Positions 51,774 through 60,351 of a DNA stretch of 64,000 nt are shown in pieces. The DNA is taken from assembly GCF_016722765.1 (NCBI RefSeq), contig NZ_JAEQND010000006.1, forward strand, positions 1 through 64,000, given 5' to 3'. Position 1 is the first letter of the stretch; each line of letters opens with the position of its first letter. The stretch comes from Ramlibacter alkalitolerans (lineage in GTDB: Bacteria; Pseudomonadota; Gammaproteobacteria; Burkholderiales; Burkholderiaceae_C). A model generated the notes under the pieces. That model did not search any database. It was given only the letters and a program-made list of their open reading frames with translations, and was not told where the DNA came from. A program made the position numbers and the translations under genes.

Positions 51774-52845
51774 ACGGGTCGTCTTCGAACAGCCGGAACG
51801 CAGAAGCCGCAAAAGGTACGCAGAAGCCGCAAAAAAATCCCGCAAGGAGGTCCTTCTGCGGCTTCTGCGAAACTTTTGCGGCTTCTGCGTTCGGCTGTCC
51901 TGTCTCGCGGCCATCGGGGCAACCGCCGCCCACGCCAAGGACACCAACCGCATCTTCGTGTCGTCCGAGAAGGACAACGCCATCGCCATCATCGATGCGG
52001 CCAAGGGCGAGATCGTCGCTTCGCCGGCGGTCTGCAAGCGGCCGCGGCACATGCAGCTCACGCCGGATCGCACGCAGCTGTACATCGCCTGCAGCGACGA
52101 GCACCGCGTGGTGGTCTGGGACATCGCCGGCAACAAGGCGGTCGCGAAACTCGACGTCGGCGAGGACCCGGAAGCCTTCGACCTCAGTCCCGACGGCAAG
52201 ATGATGTACGTCTCCAACGAGGAGGATTCGGCGCTCACCGGTTTCGACCTCGCGACCCGCAAGAAAACCTTCGAGGTGAAGGTCGGCGGCGAACCGGAGG
52301 GCGTCAAGGTCAGCGCGGATGGCAAGCTGGTGTACGTCACCTCCGAGGTCGCCAACGTCGTGCACGTGGTCGACACGGCCGCGCGCAAGGTGGTGAAGAA
52401 CGTGCCGGTGGGCAAGCGGCCGCGGCGCTTCCTGCTCACGCCCGCCGGCGAACTGTGGGTGAGCAGCGAGCTCGATGGCAGCGTCAGCGTGATCCGCACC
52501 AGCGACCACACCGTGCAGGGGAAGATCGAGTTCCTGCCCCAGGGCATGCGGCGCGAGGACGTCACGCCGGTCGGCATGGCGCTTTCGCCCGACGGCAAGA
52601 CGGCCTACGTGGGGCTGGGCCGCGCCAACCACGTCGCGGTGGTCGACGTCCCCACGCGCAAGGTCAAGGGCTACGTCCTGGTCGGCAAGCGCGCCTGGGG
52701 GCTGGCCGTGTCGCGCGACGGCAAGCGGATGTACGTGGCCAACGGCCTGTCGGACGATCTCACCATCGTCGACACGGAGGCGATGAAGGGGATCAAGACG
52801 CTGAAGGTCGGCCGGGTGCCGTACGGCGTGGTGATCGATGACTGA
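51754..52845 (+). CDS. PQQ-catabolism-associated YVTN beta-propeller protein with repeat-expanded N-terminus
   Basis: A 363-residue periplasmic seven-bladed propeller (YVTN-type repeats such as LSPDGKMMYVSNEEDS and VSADGKLVYVTSEVAN). Such proteins accompany PQQ dehydrogenase ABC genes. ATG 51754 has a strong GGAGGA site. Between residues 15 and 46 a 97-bp palindromic repeat is translated in frame, so the hydrophobic signal core (FCGFCVRLSCLAAIGATAAHA) begins about 40 residues later than normal. The repeat also creates AAGGAGG (51844-51850) five bases before an in-frame CTG (51856), which would restore a normal-length signal. Confidence 0.82.
   Translation: MRKSWPERVVFEQPERRSRKRYAEAAKKSRKEVLLRLLRNFCGFCVRLSCLAAIGATAAHAKDTNRIFVSSEKDNAIAIIDAAKGEIVASPAVCKRPRHMQLTPDRTQLYIACSDEHRVVVWDIAGNKAVAKLDVGEDPEAFDLSPDGKMMYVSNEEDSALTGFDLATRKKTFEVKVGGEPEGVKVSADGKLVYVTSEVANVVHVVDTAARKVVKNVPVGKRPRRFLLTPAGELWVSSELDGSVSVIRTSDHTVQGKIEFLPQGMRREDVTPVGMALSPDGKTAYVGLGRANHVAVVDVPTRKVKGYVLVGKRAWGLAVSRDGKRMYVANGLSDDLTIVDTEAMKGIKTLKVGRVPYGVVIDD
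51796..51892. repeat. CGCAGAAGCCGCAAAAG-type palindrome inserted in a coding region
   Basis: Arms of about 41 bases: GAACGCAGAAGCCGCAAAAG, then a CGCAGAAGCCGC unit, inverted on the right as GCGGCTTCTGCG and CTTTTGCGGCTTCTGCGTTC. Each arm holds two direct copies of CGCAGAAGCCGCA. It lies wholly within the 5' part of the beta-propeller gene, keeps the frame and adds about 32 residues. No other copy was noticed in the window. Confidence 0.8.
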
Positions 52846-54043
52846 GGGGCGGCGCGCCTTCCAAGCCTCGCGGCGGGCGCTGCTGCTCGCCGGCGCTGCC
52901 GCCGCCCTGCCTTTGCGCGCGCAGCCGCAGCAGCCGTTCCGGCTCGGGCTGCTGACGCAGGGCGACGACGAACGCTACTCGCCGCAGACATTGCTGCGTG
53001 GCTTTCCCGATGCGCCGGGCGGCCGCTCGGAGCCGGCCGCGCAGATCGCGCTGAACGACAGCCTGGTCACCCTGCAGATGGCCGGGCGCAACGGCGCGGA
53101 GCTCGTGGCACTGGAGGCGCCGGCCGCCGCGGACCTGCCGGCGACGCTGCAGCAACTGCTGCAGCAACGCGTGCAGCATGTCGTGCTGGAGCTGCCCGCG
53201 CCCGGTGTCGCCGCCGTCGCCGCCGCCGCGCGGGGCAAGGACGTGATGCTGTTCAACGCCGCCGCGCCCGAGGACGCGCTGCGGGCCGCGCAGTGTGCGA
53301 CCAACCTGCTGCACACCCTGCCGAGCCACGCCATGCAGATGGATGCCATCGCGCAGTTGCTGGTCGCGCGCAAGTGGAGCAAGCCCCTGGTGCTGGTCGG
53401 CCCGACCCCCGGAGACCGCCTGCTGCAGGCGGCCTGGCAGCGCAGTGCAAAGCGCTTCGCCGTGCGGCCCGTCGCCGAGCGCTCCTTCAAGCTCTCCAAC
53501 GATCCGCGCGAGCGCGAGCTGGGCAACGTGCGCCTGCTCACCTCCGAACGCGACTACGACGCCGTGGTGGTGCTCGATGCGCAAGGCGAGTTCGCCCAGG
53601 GCGTCCCGTACCGCACTGTGCTGCCGCGGCCCGTGCTGGGGAGCAACGGCCTGGTGGCGCAGGCCTGGAGTCCCTTCCACGAGCGCAACGGCGGGCCGCA
53701 GCTCACGCGCCGCTTCCTGCGCCGCGCCAACCGCTGGATGACCAGCTACGACTGGGCGACGTGGATGGCGGCACGTTGTGCCGCCGAAGTCGCGGGCGCC
53801 TACATCAAGGCCGGCATCGCGCAGCAGGTGCAGGCGCTGCGCCAGGGGGCCGTGGCGGTGGACGGCTACAAGGGCCAGCGCCTGACCTTCCGCGCGTGGG
53901 ACGGGCAGCTGCGGCAGCCGCTGCTGCTGGCGTACGGCGGCGGCGTGGCCGACGTCGCGCCGCTGGAGGGCTTCCTGCATCCGCGCATCACGCTCGACAC
54001 GCTCGGCTACGACGCGCCCGAGACCGGGTGCAAGGCTTCATGA
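52838..54043 (+). CDS. PQQ dehydrogenase-associated ABC substrate-binding protein
   Basis: A 401-residue protein with an Arg-rich signal (RRAFQASRRALLLAGAAAAL). It resembles the amino-acid/urea-type binding proteins specific to quinoprotein alcohol dehydrogenase clusters (LNDSLVTLQMAGRNGAELV; VLDAQGEFAQGVPYRTVLPRPVLG; YDWATWMAARCAAEVAGA). Ligand unknown. It overlaps both neighbours by a few bases, which supports a single translational unit with the ATPase and permease. Confidence 0.78.
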   Translation: MTEGRRAFQASRRALLLAGAAAALPLRAQPQQPFRLGLLTQGDDERYSPQTLLRGFPDAPGGRSEPAAQIALNDSLVTLQMAGRNGAELVALEAPAAADLPATLQQLLQQRVQHVVLELPAPGVAAVAAAARGKDVMLFNAAAPEDALRAAQCATNLLHTLPSHAMQMDAIAQLLVARKWSKPLVLVGPTPGDRLLQAAWQRSAKRFAVRPVAERSFKLSNDPRERELGNVRLLTSERDYDAVVVLDAQGEFAQGVPYRTVLPRPVLGSNGLVAQAWSPFHERNGGPQLTRRFLRRANRWMTSYDWATWMAARCAAEVAGAYIKAGIAQQVQALRQGAVAVDGYKGQRLTFRAWDGQLRQPLLLAYGGGVADVAPLEGFLHPRITLDTLGYDAPETGCKAS

Positions 54044-54864
54044 ACGCCGTCCACGCGGCCAGGGCCTTGCGCGCCGTCGCCGGGCGCGAGCTGCAAAGCT
54101 TCGCGCGGCAGCCGGGCCGGCTGATGTCGGCACTGGTGCGGCCGCTGCTGTGGCTGCTGGTGTTCGCCGCCGGCTTCCAGAACGTGTTCGGCGTGGCCAT
54201 CGCACCGCCCTACGAGACCTACATCGAGTACCGGGTGTACCTGGCGCCGGGCCTGCTCGGGATGGTGGCGCTGTTCAACGGCATGCAGAGTTCGCTGGCG
54301 ATGGTGTACGACCGCGAGATGGGCGTGATGCGCCTGCTGCTCACCGCGCCGCTGCCACGCTGGTGGATCCTGGCCTGCAAGCTGCTGGGAGGCGCCACCT
54401 TGACGATGGCGCAGATGCTCGCCTTCCTGCTGGCCGCATGGGTGTTCCGCATCGACCTCGAATGGCGCTACGTGCCGCTCGCGTTGCCGGTGTTCCTGCT
54501 GGCCGCGCTGATGCTCGGCGCGCTGGGCCTGGTCCTGTCGGTGTACGTGCGCCAGCTCGAGAACTTCGCCGGCACGATGAATTTCGTCATCTTCCCGATG
54601 TTCTTCCTCAGCACCGCGCTCTATCCGCTGTGGAAGCTGCAGGAGTCCGGCGCCTGGATCGTGCACGGCATCGCGCAGTTCAATCCCTTCACGCATGCGG
54701 TGGAGGCGATGCGGTTCGCGCTGTACGGGCAGGCGCTGGGGACGAGCCTGGCCGTCGTGGCCGGCTGCACCGTCGTCTTCTTCGCGCTGGCGCTCTGGGG
54801 CTACGACCCGCAGCGCGGCGCCGCGCGCCGCCCGCAAGGCGGCCCGCCAGGCGGCCCGCCGTAG
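54040..54864 (+). CDS. ABC-2 type permease of the PQQ alcohol dehydrogenase system
   Basis: A 274-residue ABC-2 permease with six hydrophobic spans (ALVRPLLWLLVFAAGFQNVFG; MQMLAFLLAAWVFRI region; LPVFLLAALMLGALGLVLSV; MNFVIFPMFFLSTALYPLW; LAVVAGCTVVFFALALWGYD). It starts inside the preceding stop (ATGA) and partners the ATPase at 51003. The C-terminal tail RGAARRPQGGPPGGPP is low complexity and ends at a TAG that is the GTAG head of the next REPIN, so the tail may be an insertion artefact. Confidence 0.85.
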   Translation: MNAVHAARALRAVAGRELQSFARQPGRLMSALVRPLLWLLVFAAGFQNVFGVAIAPPYETYIEYRVYLAPGLLGMVALFNGMQSSLAMVYDREMGVMRLLLTAPLPRWWILACKLLGGATLTMAQMLAFLLAAWVFRIDLEWRYVPLALPVFLLAALMLGALGLVLSVYVRQLENFAGTMNFVIFPMFFLSTALYPLWKLQESGAWIVHGIAQFNPFTHAVEAMRFALYGQALGTSLAVVAGCTVVFFALALWGYDPQRGAARRPQGGPPGGPP

Positions 54865-54945
54865 GCTGGCGGTGAGCGCCGACAGGCCGAACCCCAGCGC
54901 TTTCGCGCATCGCTGGGGTTTCGCTGCGCTCCACCACCAGCCTAC
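54861..54945. repeat. REPIN-like inverted repeat, copy 6
   Basis: GTAGGCTGGCGGTGAGC ... CCGAACCCCAGC, joint, GCTGGGGTTTCGC ... CACCAGCCTAC. The first GTAG gives the TAG stop of the ABC permease gene. It separates the ABC genes from the PQQ dehydrogenase promoter. Confidence 0.85.
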
Positions 54946-54959
54946 GCCACGCCCCCGTG

Positions 54960-55032
54960 TGTCTTAAATTGAGACGCGCGAACGCCCGATGTCCCATTTT
55001 GAGAATGAAGCGAGGTCCTAAGGTCTAACCCT
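54960..55032 (+). promoter_or_regulatory. Regulatory region of the PQQ dehydrogenase gene
   Basis: TGTCTTAAATTGAGACG (54960-54976) is a near-perfect inverted repeat. TGTCCCATTTTGAGAAT (54990-55006) matches the box before the Mo-hydroxylase operon at 16 of 17 bases. Ten bases later comes CCTAAGGTCTAACCCTCGGG, resembling CCTAGGGTTTCGCCTAG there. The gap between the boxes is 10 bp here and 21 bp there, one helical turn apart. The gene starts at 55104. Confidence 0.62.
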
Positions 55033-55103
55033 CGGGAGCCGTTCCGGGCCTGTCTCCAACACTTCGCTCCTCGCTACCCGAGTGACACCCAGGAGACACC
55101 CCG

Positions 55104-56780
55104 ATGCAACCCCGCCTTCTTTCCATCGCCTTCGGCCTCGCAGTGGCCGCCGCCGGCGCGCACGCGCAGAACTGGCCCGTCTACGGTGGCGACACCGGCA
55201 ACACGCGCTTTTCCGACGCGGCGCAGGTGAACACCGGCAACGTCAAGAACCTGAAGGTGGCCTGGGCGCTGCAGCTCGGCTCGCTGCGGTCGCAGGAGGC
55301 CACGCCGATCCTGGTCGGCGATACGCTGTTCGTCACCTCCTCGTTCGGGCCGAAGAACGTCTTCGCCGTGAACGCGAAGACCGGCGAGGTGCGCTGGCGC
55401 TATTCACCCGATGTGCCCAAGGGCATCGACCAGTTCGCCTGCTGCGACGTCAACAACCGCGGCCCCGCGTACCACGACGGCAAGCTGCTGGTGGGCCGCC
55501 TCGACGGCCACGTGGTGGCGCTCGATGCGAAGACCGGCAAGGAGCTGTGGGACACCGAGGTCGTCGACTACAAGCAGGGCTCCGTCATCACCTCGCCGCC
55601 GACCGTGGCGAAGAACGTGGTGATCACCGGCTTCGGCGGCGGTGAATACGGCGCCCGCGGCGCGGTGATCGGCCTCGATGCCGCCACCGGCAAGGAACTC
55701 TGGCGCACCCACACCGTGCCGGGCGCCGGCGAGAAGGGCAGCGAGACCTGGAAGGGCGACTCCGGCAAGTACGGCGGCGCGGTCGCGTGGCACATCGGCT
55801 CGTACGACCCGAAGCTCGATCTCGTCTACTACGGCACCAGCAACCCGGGCCCGTGGTCGGCCGTGGTGCGCGGCAACGACAGCTCCGACATCGGGCCGTA
55901 CAGCAACCTGTACTCCTCCTCGGTGCTGGCGATCAACCCGGACAACGGGAAGATCCAGTGGCACTACCAGTTCACGCCGCACGACGCGTGGGACTACGAC
56001 GGCGTGAACGAGCTGGTGTTCGCCGACCTGCCCGTGGACGGCCGCAAGGTGCCGGTGATCATGCAGGCCAACCGCAACGGCTTCTTCTACGTGCTGGACC
56101 GCGCCAACGGCAAGCTGCTGTCGGCCAAGCAGTTCATCCCGGTGGTGAACTGGGCCAGCAGCATCGACCTGAAGACCGGCCGGCCCATCGAGACGGCGGA
56201 CAACGCCAAGCGCCCCGGCCTGGGCCGCAAGGCGACCGACATCTGCCCGAACCTGATCGGCGGCAAGAACTGGATGCCGATGTCGTACGACCGGCAGACC
56301 GGGCTGGTGTACATCCCGAGCATGAATTCCTGCATGGACATGGAAGGCGTGCAGCAGGACTACAAGCGTGGCCAGTTCTTCCTGGGCGTGAACTTCGACA
56401 TCTCCAAGAAGGTGCCCGGCGCGTACATGGGCGGCGTGACGGCTTGGGACCCGGTCAGGCAGCAGAAGGTCTGGTTCCGCGAAGACGACCTGCCGTACAC
56501 CGGCGGCATGCTGACCACCGCCGGCGGCCTCGTGTTCCACGGTGACATCCGGGGCTGGTTCCATGCCCTCGATGCGAAGAGCGGCAAGGAGCTGTGGAAG
56601 TTCAACGCCGGCTCGGGCATCTCCGCCGCGCCCATGACGTATGCGATCGACGGCAAGCAGTACGTGGCCGTGGTGTCCGGCCGCACGCTCTCCATCCCCG
56701 CGTTCTACGGCGCGCTGGGCGAGAAGATGGTGGAGGCGAGCCCCGAAGGCGGCACGCTGTTCGTGTTCAGCCTGAACTGA
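55104..56780 (+). CDS. PQQ-dependent alcohol dehydrogenase, lanthanide-type (XoxF/PedH-like)
   Basis: A 558-residue periplasmic quinoprotein with signal (to AHAQ, 22) and an eight-bladed propeller. Family features: adjacent disulfide cysteines C113-C114, metal ligand Glu in GGGEYGARG (E181), Asn in TSNPGPW, and catalytic D297 in HDAWDYDG with a second Asp, D299, two residues on. An Asp there marks lanthanide-dependent enzymes; calcium enzymes have Ala or Ser. It oxidises primary alcohols to aldehydes and passes electrons to cytochrome c. It has its own regulatory region with boxes shared with the Mo-hydroxylase operon. The substrate range is not readable. Confidence 0.9.
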   Translation: MQPRLLSIAFGLAVAAAGAHAQNWPVYGGDTGNTRFSDAAQVNTGNVKNLKVAWALQLGSLRSQEATPILVGDTLFVTSSFGPKNVFAVNAKTGEVRWRYSPDVPKGIDQFACCDVNNRGPAYHDGKLLVGRLDGHVVALDAKTGKELWDTEVVDYKQGSVITSPPTVAKNVVITGFGGGEYGARGAVIGLDAATGKELWRTHTVPGAGEKGSETWKGDSGKYGGAVAWHIGSYDPKLDLVYYGTSNPGPWSAVVRGNDSSDIGPYSNLYSSSVLAINPDNGKIQWHYQFTPHDAWDYDGVNELVFADLPVDGRKVPVIMQANRNGFFYVLDRANGKLLSAKQFIPVVNWASSIDLKTGRPIETADNAKRPGLGRKATDICPNLIGGKNWMPMSYDRQTGLVYIPSMNSCMDMEGVQQDYKRGQFFLGVNFDISKKVPGAYMGGVTAWDPVRQQKVWFREDDLPYTGGMLTTAGGLVFHGDIRGWFHALDAKSGKELWKFNAGSGISAAPMTYAIDGKQYVAVVSGRTLSIPAFYGALGEKMVEASPEGGTLFVFSLN

Positions 56781-56807
56781 CGGCCACCGTCGTCGCCGGA
56801 GCTTTCC

Positions 56808-57938
56808 ATGAATATCCGCCATTTCGCCCGCACGACCCTGTGCACCCTCGCGGCCATCGCTGGCCTGGCAGCCACCGGCGCCCAGGCCGGTCCCCTGCGC
56901 ATCTGCGCCGATCCCGACAACCTGCCCTTCAGCAAGGCGGACGGGCCCGAGAAGGGCCTGTACGTGGAGCTCGCCGGGCTCGTGAGCCAGAAGCTCGGCG
57001 CGTCGCCCGAGTTCGTGTGGTGGCTCACGTACAACCAGCGCAAGGCGCTGCGCAACACCATCCTGCAGGATGGCTGCGATGCCGTCTTCGCGCTGCCCGC
57101 GGCGGCCGACTACCGCGTGCGTGGCGTCGTCAAGACGAAGCCCTTCCTCGACGTGAGCTACGCGATCGTCGCCGCGCCGGGCCTGCGGGTCACGGGCCTG
57201 GCGGACCTGCGGGGCAAGCGCGTCGCCGTGCTGCACGGCTCGCCGCCCCACATGCTGCTGGCGGCGCGCGAGGGCTATGCGAGCACCAGCTTCCGCGAGC
57301 AGGACGAGGCGCTGGCGGCGCTTGCCCGGGGCGAGGTGGATGCGGCCATCCTGTGGGGGCCGAGCGCGGGCTACGGCAACCTGCGCCAGCACGGCAGCCG
57401 CTGGCAGGTGACGCCGGTGACGGGCGAGGGCCTCGGGGGCCCGGTGGTGGTCGGCGTGCGCAAGGGCCAGGACGCGCTTGTCGCGCGCATCGACCAGGCG
57501 CTGGTGGAACTGCAGCCGCAGATCGAGGAACTGGCGCGCAAGTACGGCTTCCCGCGCGGCAAGGCGCTGTCGCTGGCCGCGCGCTCGCTGCCGCCCCAGG
57601 TGCGCAGTGCCAAGCTGGCCGAAGGCGTGGCGGTGCCGTCCGCTTGGGTCGCGCGCACCAATGCACCGGCCGCGTCGACCCCGGCCGAGGGCGTCATCCC
57701 AGGCCGCACGCTGTTCAACAACGTGTGTTCCCATTGCCATGGCACCGACGGCGCCAGCCCCGTGACCGAGCGCGACCTGCGCAAGCTGCAGCGCCGGTAC
57801 AAGGACAGCTGGAAGGAAACCGCCCTGACGACGATCAAGAATGGCCGCCAGGAGGCCGGCATGCCCACCTGGGGCGCGACGTACAGCGACGCGCAGATCC
57901 AGGAGGTGATCGTCTTCCTGGCGACGCTGCAGAAGTAG
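56808..57938 (+). CDS. Fusion of XoxJ/MoxJ-like binding protein and c-type cytochrome
   Basis: A 376-residue periplasmic protein. After a signal (MNIRHFARTTLCTLAAIAGL ...) residues of about 28-265 form the quinoprotein-associated extracellular solute-binding domain (LRICADPDNLPFSK; LRGKRVAVLHGSPPHMLL). Residues of about 290-376 form a cytochrome c domain with CSHCH (C307, C310, H311) and distal Met in AGMPTWG (M352). In methylotrophs these are separate proteins, XoxJ and XoxG. Here one polypeptide could both dock with and take electrons from the dehydrogenase 27 bp upstream. Its TAG stop is inside a REP head. Confidence 0.88.
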   Translation: MNIRHFARTTLCTLAAIAGLAATGAQAGPLRICADPDNLPFSKADGPEKGLYVELAGLVSQKLGASPEFVWWLTYNQRKALRNTILQDGCDAVFALPAAADYRVRGVVKTKPFLDVSYAIVAAPGLRVTGLADLRGKRVAVLHGSPPHMLLAAREGYASTSFREQDEALAALARGEVDAAILWGPSAGYGNLRQHGSRWQVTPVTGEGLGGPVVVGVRKGQDALVARIDQALVELQPQIEELARKYGFPRGKALSLAARSLPPQVRSAKLAEGVAVPSAWVARTNAPAASTPAEGVIPGRTLFNNVCSHCHGTDGASPVTERDLRKLQRRYKDSWKETALTTIKNGRQEAGMPTWGATYSDAQIQEVIVFLATLQK

Positions 57939-58090
57939 GCGGGCGGTGACGCGCGAAACGGCGCAAGCGTGGGCTGGCGGTGACGCGCGAAACGGCCAAC
58001 CGTAGGCTGGCGGTGACGCGCGTCAGCGGCGGAACCCCAGCGCTTCGCGCATCGCTGGGGTTCGCCCTTCGGGGCTCACCACCAGCCTAC
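57935..58090. repeat. REPIN-like repeat, copy 7, with stacked tandem heads
   Basis: Three direct copies of a GTAG-type head (GTAGGCGGGCGGTGACGCGCG at 57935, one base over twenty if written whole; GTGGGCTGGCGGTGACGCGC at 57969; GTAGGCTGGCGGTGACGCGC at 58002), 33-34 bp apart. They are followed by the usual GGAACCCCAGC, loop, GCTGGGGTTCGCC and CACCACCAGCCTAC. The first head provides the stop codon of the cytochrome fusion gene. Stacked heads suggest repeated insertion or slippage at one site. Confidence 0.82.
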
Positions 58091-58173
58091 GGCTCGCCCC
58101 CCACCATCTCGCCAACCCGGATTGCAGCCCGTACGCGGCAACCCCAGAATCCCGGCACCTCCGGGGAGACACC

Positions 58174-60336
58174 ATGAAGAAGACCCTCCTGGCCGCGGCC
58201 GCCTGCGCCACGCTGCAGGCCCACGCGCAAACGCCGGCGGACGTGCCGCCCGCGCAGCAAGCCGAACGCACGCTGCGCCCGGTCGTGGTCACGGCCACGC
58301 CCGGCGTCGCGCAGCAGGCCTTCGACACGGCCGCCTCCATCGACGTGATCGACGGCGCCACCATCCGCAACTCGCAGTTGCAGGTGAACATGTCGGAGAG
58401 CCTGGTGCGCGTGCCCGGCGTGATCGCCCTGAACCGACAGAACTACGCGCAGGACCTGCAGATCTCGGTGCGCGGCTTCGGCGCCCGCTCCACCTTCGGG
58501 GTGCGGGGGCTGCGCCTGTACTCCGACGGCATTCCGGCCACCGCGCCGGACGGCCAGGGCCAGGTCTCGCATTTCGACCTGTCTTCCGCCGACCGCATCG
58601 AGGTGCTGCGCGGGCCGTTCTCTGCCCTGTACGGCAACTCCTCCGGCGGCGTGATCAGCATCTTCACCGCCGACGGCCTGCCCGGCATGCAGGCCGAAGG
58701 GGGTGCGGCGGTCGGCAGCGACGGCATCCGGCGGGTGAACGCGCGCTTCGCCGGCGACAACGGCACCTGGAACTGGAACGTGGGCGCCACCCGTTTCGAA
58801 ACGGACGGTTTCCGGGACCACAGTGCCGCCAAGCGCGAGGGCCTGAACGGAAAGCTGAAGTGGAAGGGATCCGCCGATACGCGCGTCACCCTGGTCGCCA
58901 ATGCAGTGGACATGCCCGACGTGCAGGATCCGCTGGGCCTCACCCGCCCCGAGTTCCAGGCCAACCCGCGGCAGGCGAGCCCGGTCGCGCTGCTGTTCGA
59001 CACGCGCAAGTCCGTGGAGCAGCAGCAGGTCGGCCTCATCGTGGAGCACCAGCTGAACCCCGCCAACGGCCTGAAGCTCACGACGTGGCGCGGCCAGCGC
59101 AGCACGGAGCAGTTCCAGGCCATCCCGGTGGGGACGCAGACGCCGATCACCCAGCCCGGCGGCGTGATCGACCTCGATCGCGACTACATGGGCCTGGACG
59201 GCCAATGGATCCACAAGTCGCGGCTGGCCGGCAGCCCGCTGACCTTCACGGCCGGCGTCTATGCGGACGAACTCAAGGAGCACCGCCAGGGCTTCCAGAA
59301 CTTCACCGGCGCGTCTGCCAGCCCCACCGCGCTCGGGGTCATCGGCGCGCTGCGCCGCGACGAGGACAACCGGGTGCGCAGCTTCGACCAGTACGCCCAG
59401 GCGAACTGGGAGCGCGAGCGCTTCGGCCTCACCCTGGGCGTGCGCCATTCCACCGTGCGCTTCCGCTCGCAGGACCACTTCATCGTCGGCGCCAACGGGG
59501 ACGACAGCGGCGCGGCCAAATATTCGGCGACCACGCCGATGGCGGGCCTGGTCTACCACGTCAACGACAACCTCAATGTCTATGCCTCGGTGGGCCGCGG
59601 CTTCGAGACGCCGACCTTCAACGAGGTGTCCTACCGGCCCAACGGGCAGACCGGCCTGAACTTCGACCTCAAGTCCGCCTACAGCCGCCACTACGAGGTG
59701 GGCGTGAAGGCCGAACCGGTGCGCAACTGGCGCGTCAACGCGGCCCTGTTCCAGGCCAACACCTCCGACGAGATCGTGGTGCTGACCAACCAGGGCGGCC
59801 GCAGCACCTTCCAGAACGCGAGCAGCACGCGCCGCCGCGGGCTGGAGGCCGCGCTGGCGGGAAGCTGGGCCCAGGCCTGGTCGACATATGCGGCGCTGAC
59901 CTGGCTGGACGCGAGCTACCGCACCGCCTTCCTGACCTGCCCGGGCGGGCCGTGCCCCACTGCTGCCAATCCCGCGGTGCCGGTGCCGGCCGGCAACCGC
60001 ATCCCGGGCATCCCGCGCGCCAGCGCCTTCGCGGAACTGGTCTACAAGCACCGGCCCTGGGGCCTGGAGGCCGGCATCGAGGTGCGCTACACCGGCCGCA
60101 TCGCGGTGGACGACCGCAACACCGACTTCGCCCCCGCGGCAACCCTGTTCAACCTGAGGCTTGCCCTGGCGCAAAATGTCCAGCGCTGGACCGTGCGTGA
60201 ATTCGTGCGGGTGGACAACCTCGCCGGCCGCGACTACATCGGCTCGGTGATCGTCAACGAAGGCAACTCGCGCTTCTTCGAGCCGGCCCCGGGCCGCACC
60301 TGGCTGCTGGGGGTGAGCGCGGCGTACGCCTTCTGA
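58174..60336 (+). CDS. TonB-dependent outer-membrane receptor
   Basis: A 720-residue receptor with signal (MKKTLLAAAACATLQAHA), a TonB box-like VVVTA, a plug domain of about 45-165 (LVRVPGVIALNRQNYAQDL, ISVRGFGARSTFGVRG, IEVLRGPFSALYGNSSGG) and a 22-stranded barrel ending in Phe (AAYAF). Ligand unknown; the class includes siderophore and metal-complex receptors. Placed between a lanthanide-type dehydrogenase and XdhC, it might import a chelated rare-earth metal or other cofactor metal, an inference from position only. XdhC follows after 15 bp. Confidence 0.88.
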   Translation: MKKTLLAAAACATLQAHAQTPADVPPAQQAERTLRPVVVTATPGVAQQAFDTAASIDVIDGATIRNSQLQVNMSESLVRVPGVIALNRQNYAQDLQISVRGFGARSTFGVRGLRLYSDGIPATAPDGQGQVSHFDLSSADRIEVLRGPFSALYGNSSGGVISIFTADGLPGMQAEGGAAVGSDGIRRVNARFAGDNGTWNWNVGATRFETDGFRDHSAAKREGLNGKLKWKGSADTRVTLVANAVDMPDVQDPLGLTRPEFQANPRQASPVALLFDTRKSVEQQQVGLIVEHQLNPANGLKLTTWRGQRSTEQFQAIPVGTQTPITQPGGVIDLDRDYMGLDGQWIHKSRLAGSPLTFTAGVYADELKEHRQGFQNFTGASASPTALGVIGALRRDEDNRVRSFDQYAQANWERERFGLTLGVRHSTVRFRSQDHFIVGANGDDSGAAKYSATTPMAGLVYHVNDNLNVYASVGRGFETPTFNEVSYRPNGQTGLNFDLKSAYSRHYEVGVKAEPVRNWRVNAALFQANTSDEIVVLTNQGGRSTFQNASSTRRRGLEAALAGSWAQAWSTYAALTWLDASYRTAFLTCPGGPCPTAANPAVPVPAGNRIPGIPRASAFAELVYKHRPWGLEAGIEVRYTGRIAVDDRNTDFAPAATLFNLRLALAQNVQRWTVREFVRVDNLAGRDYIGSVIVNEGNSRFFEPAPGRTWLLGVSAAYAF

Positions 60337-60351
60337 AGGGAAGGAGACGGC

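Noticed and set aside
55404..57740. A 778-codon open frame on the minus strand
   Set aside because: It is antisense to the PQQ dehydrogenase and cytochrome fusion, and its composition is typical of a shadow frame in high-GC DNA.
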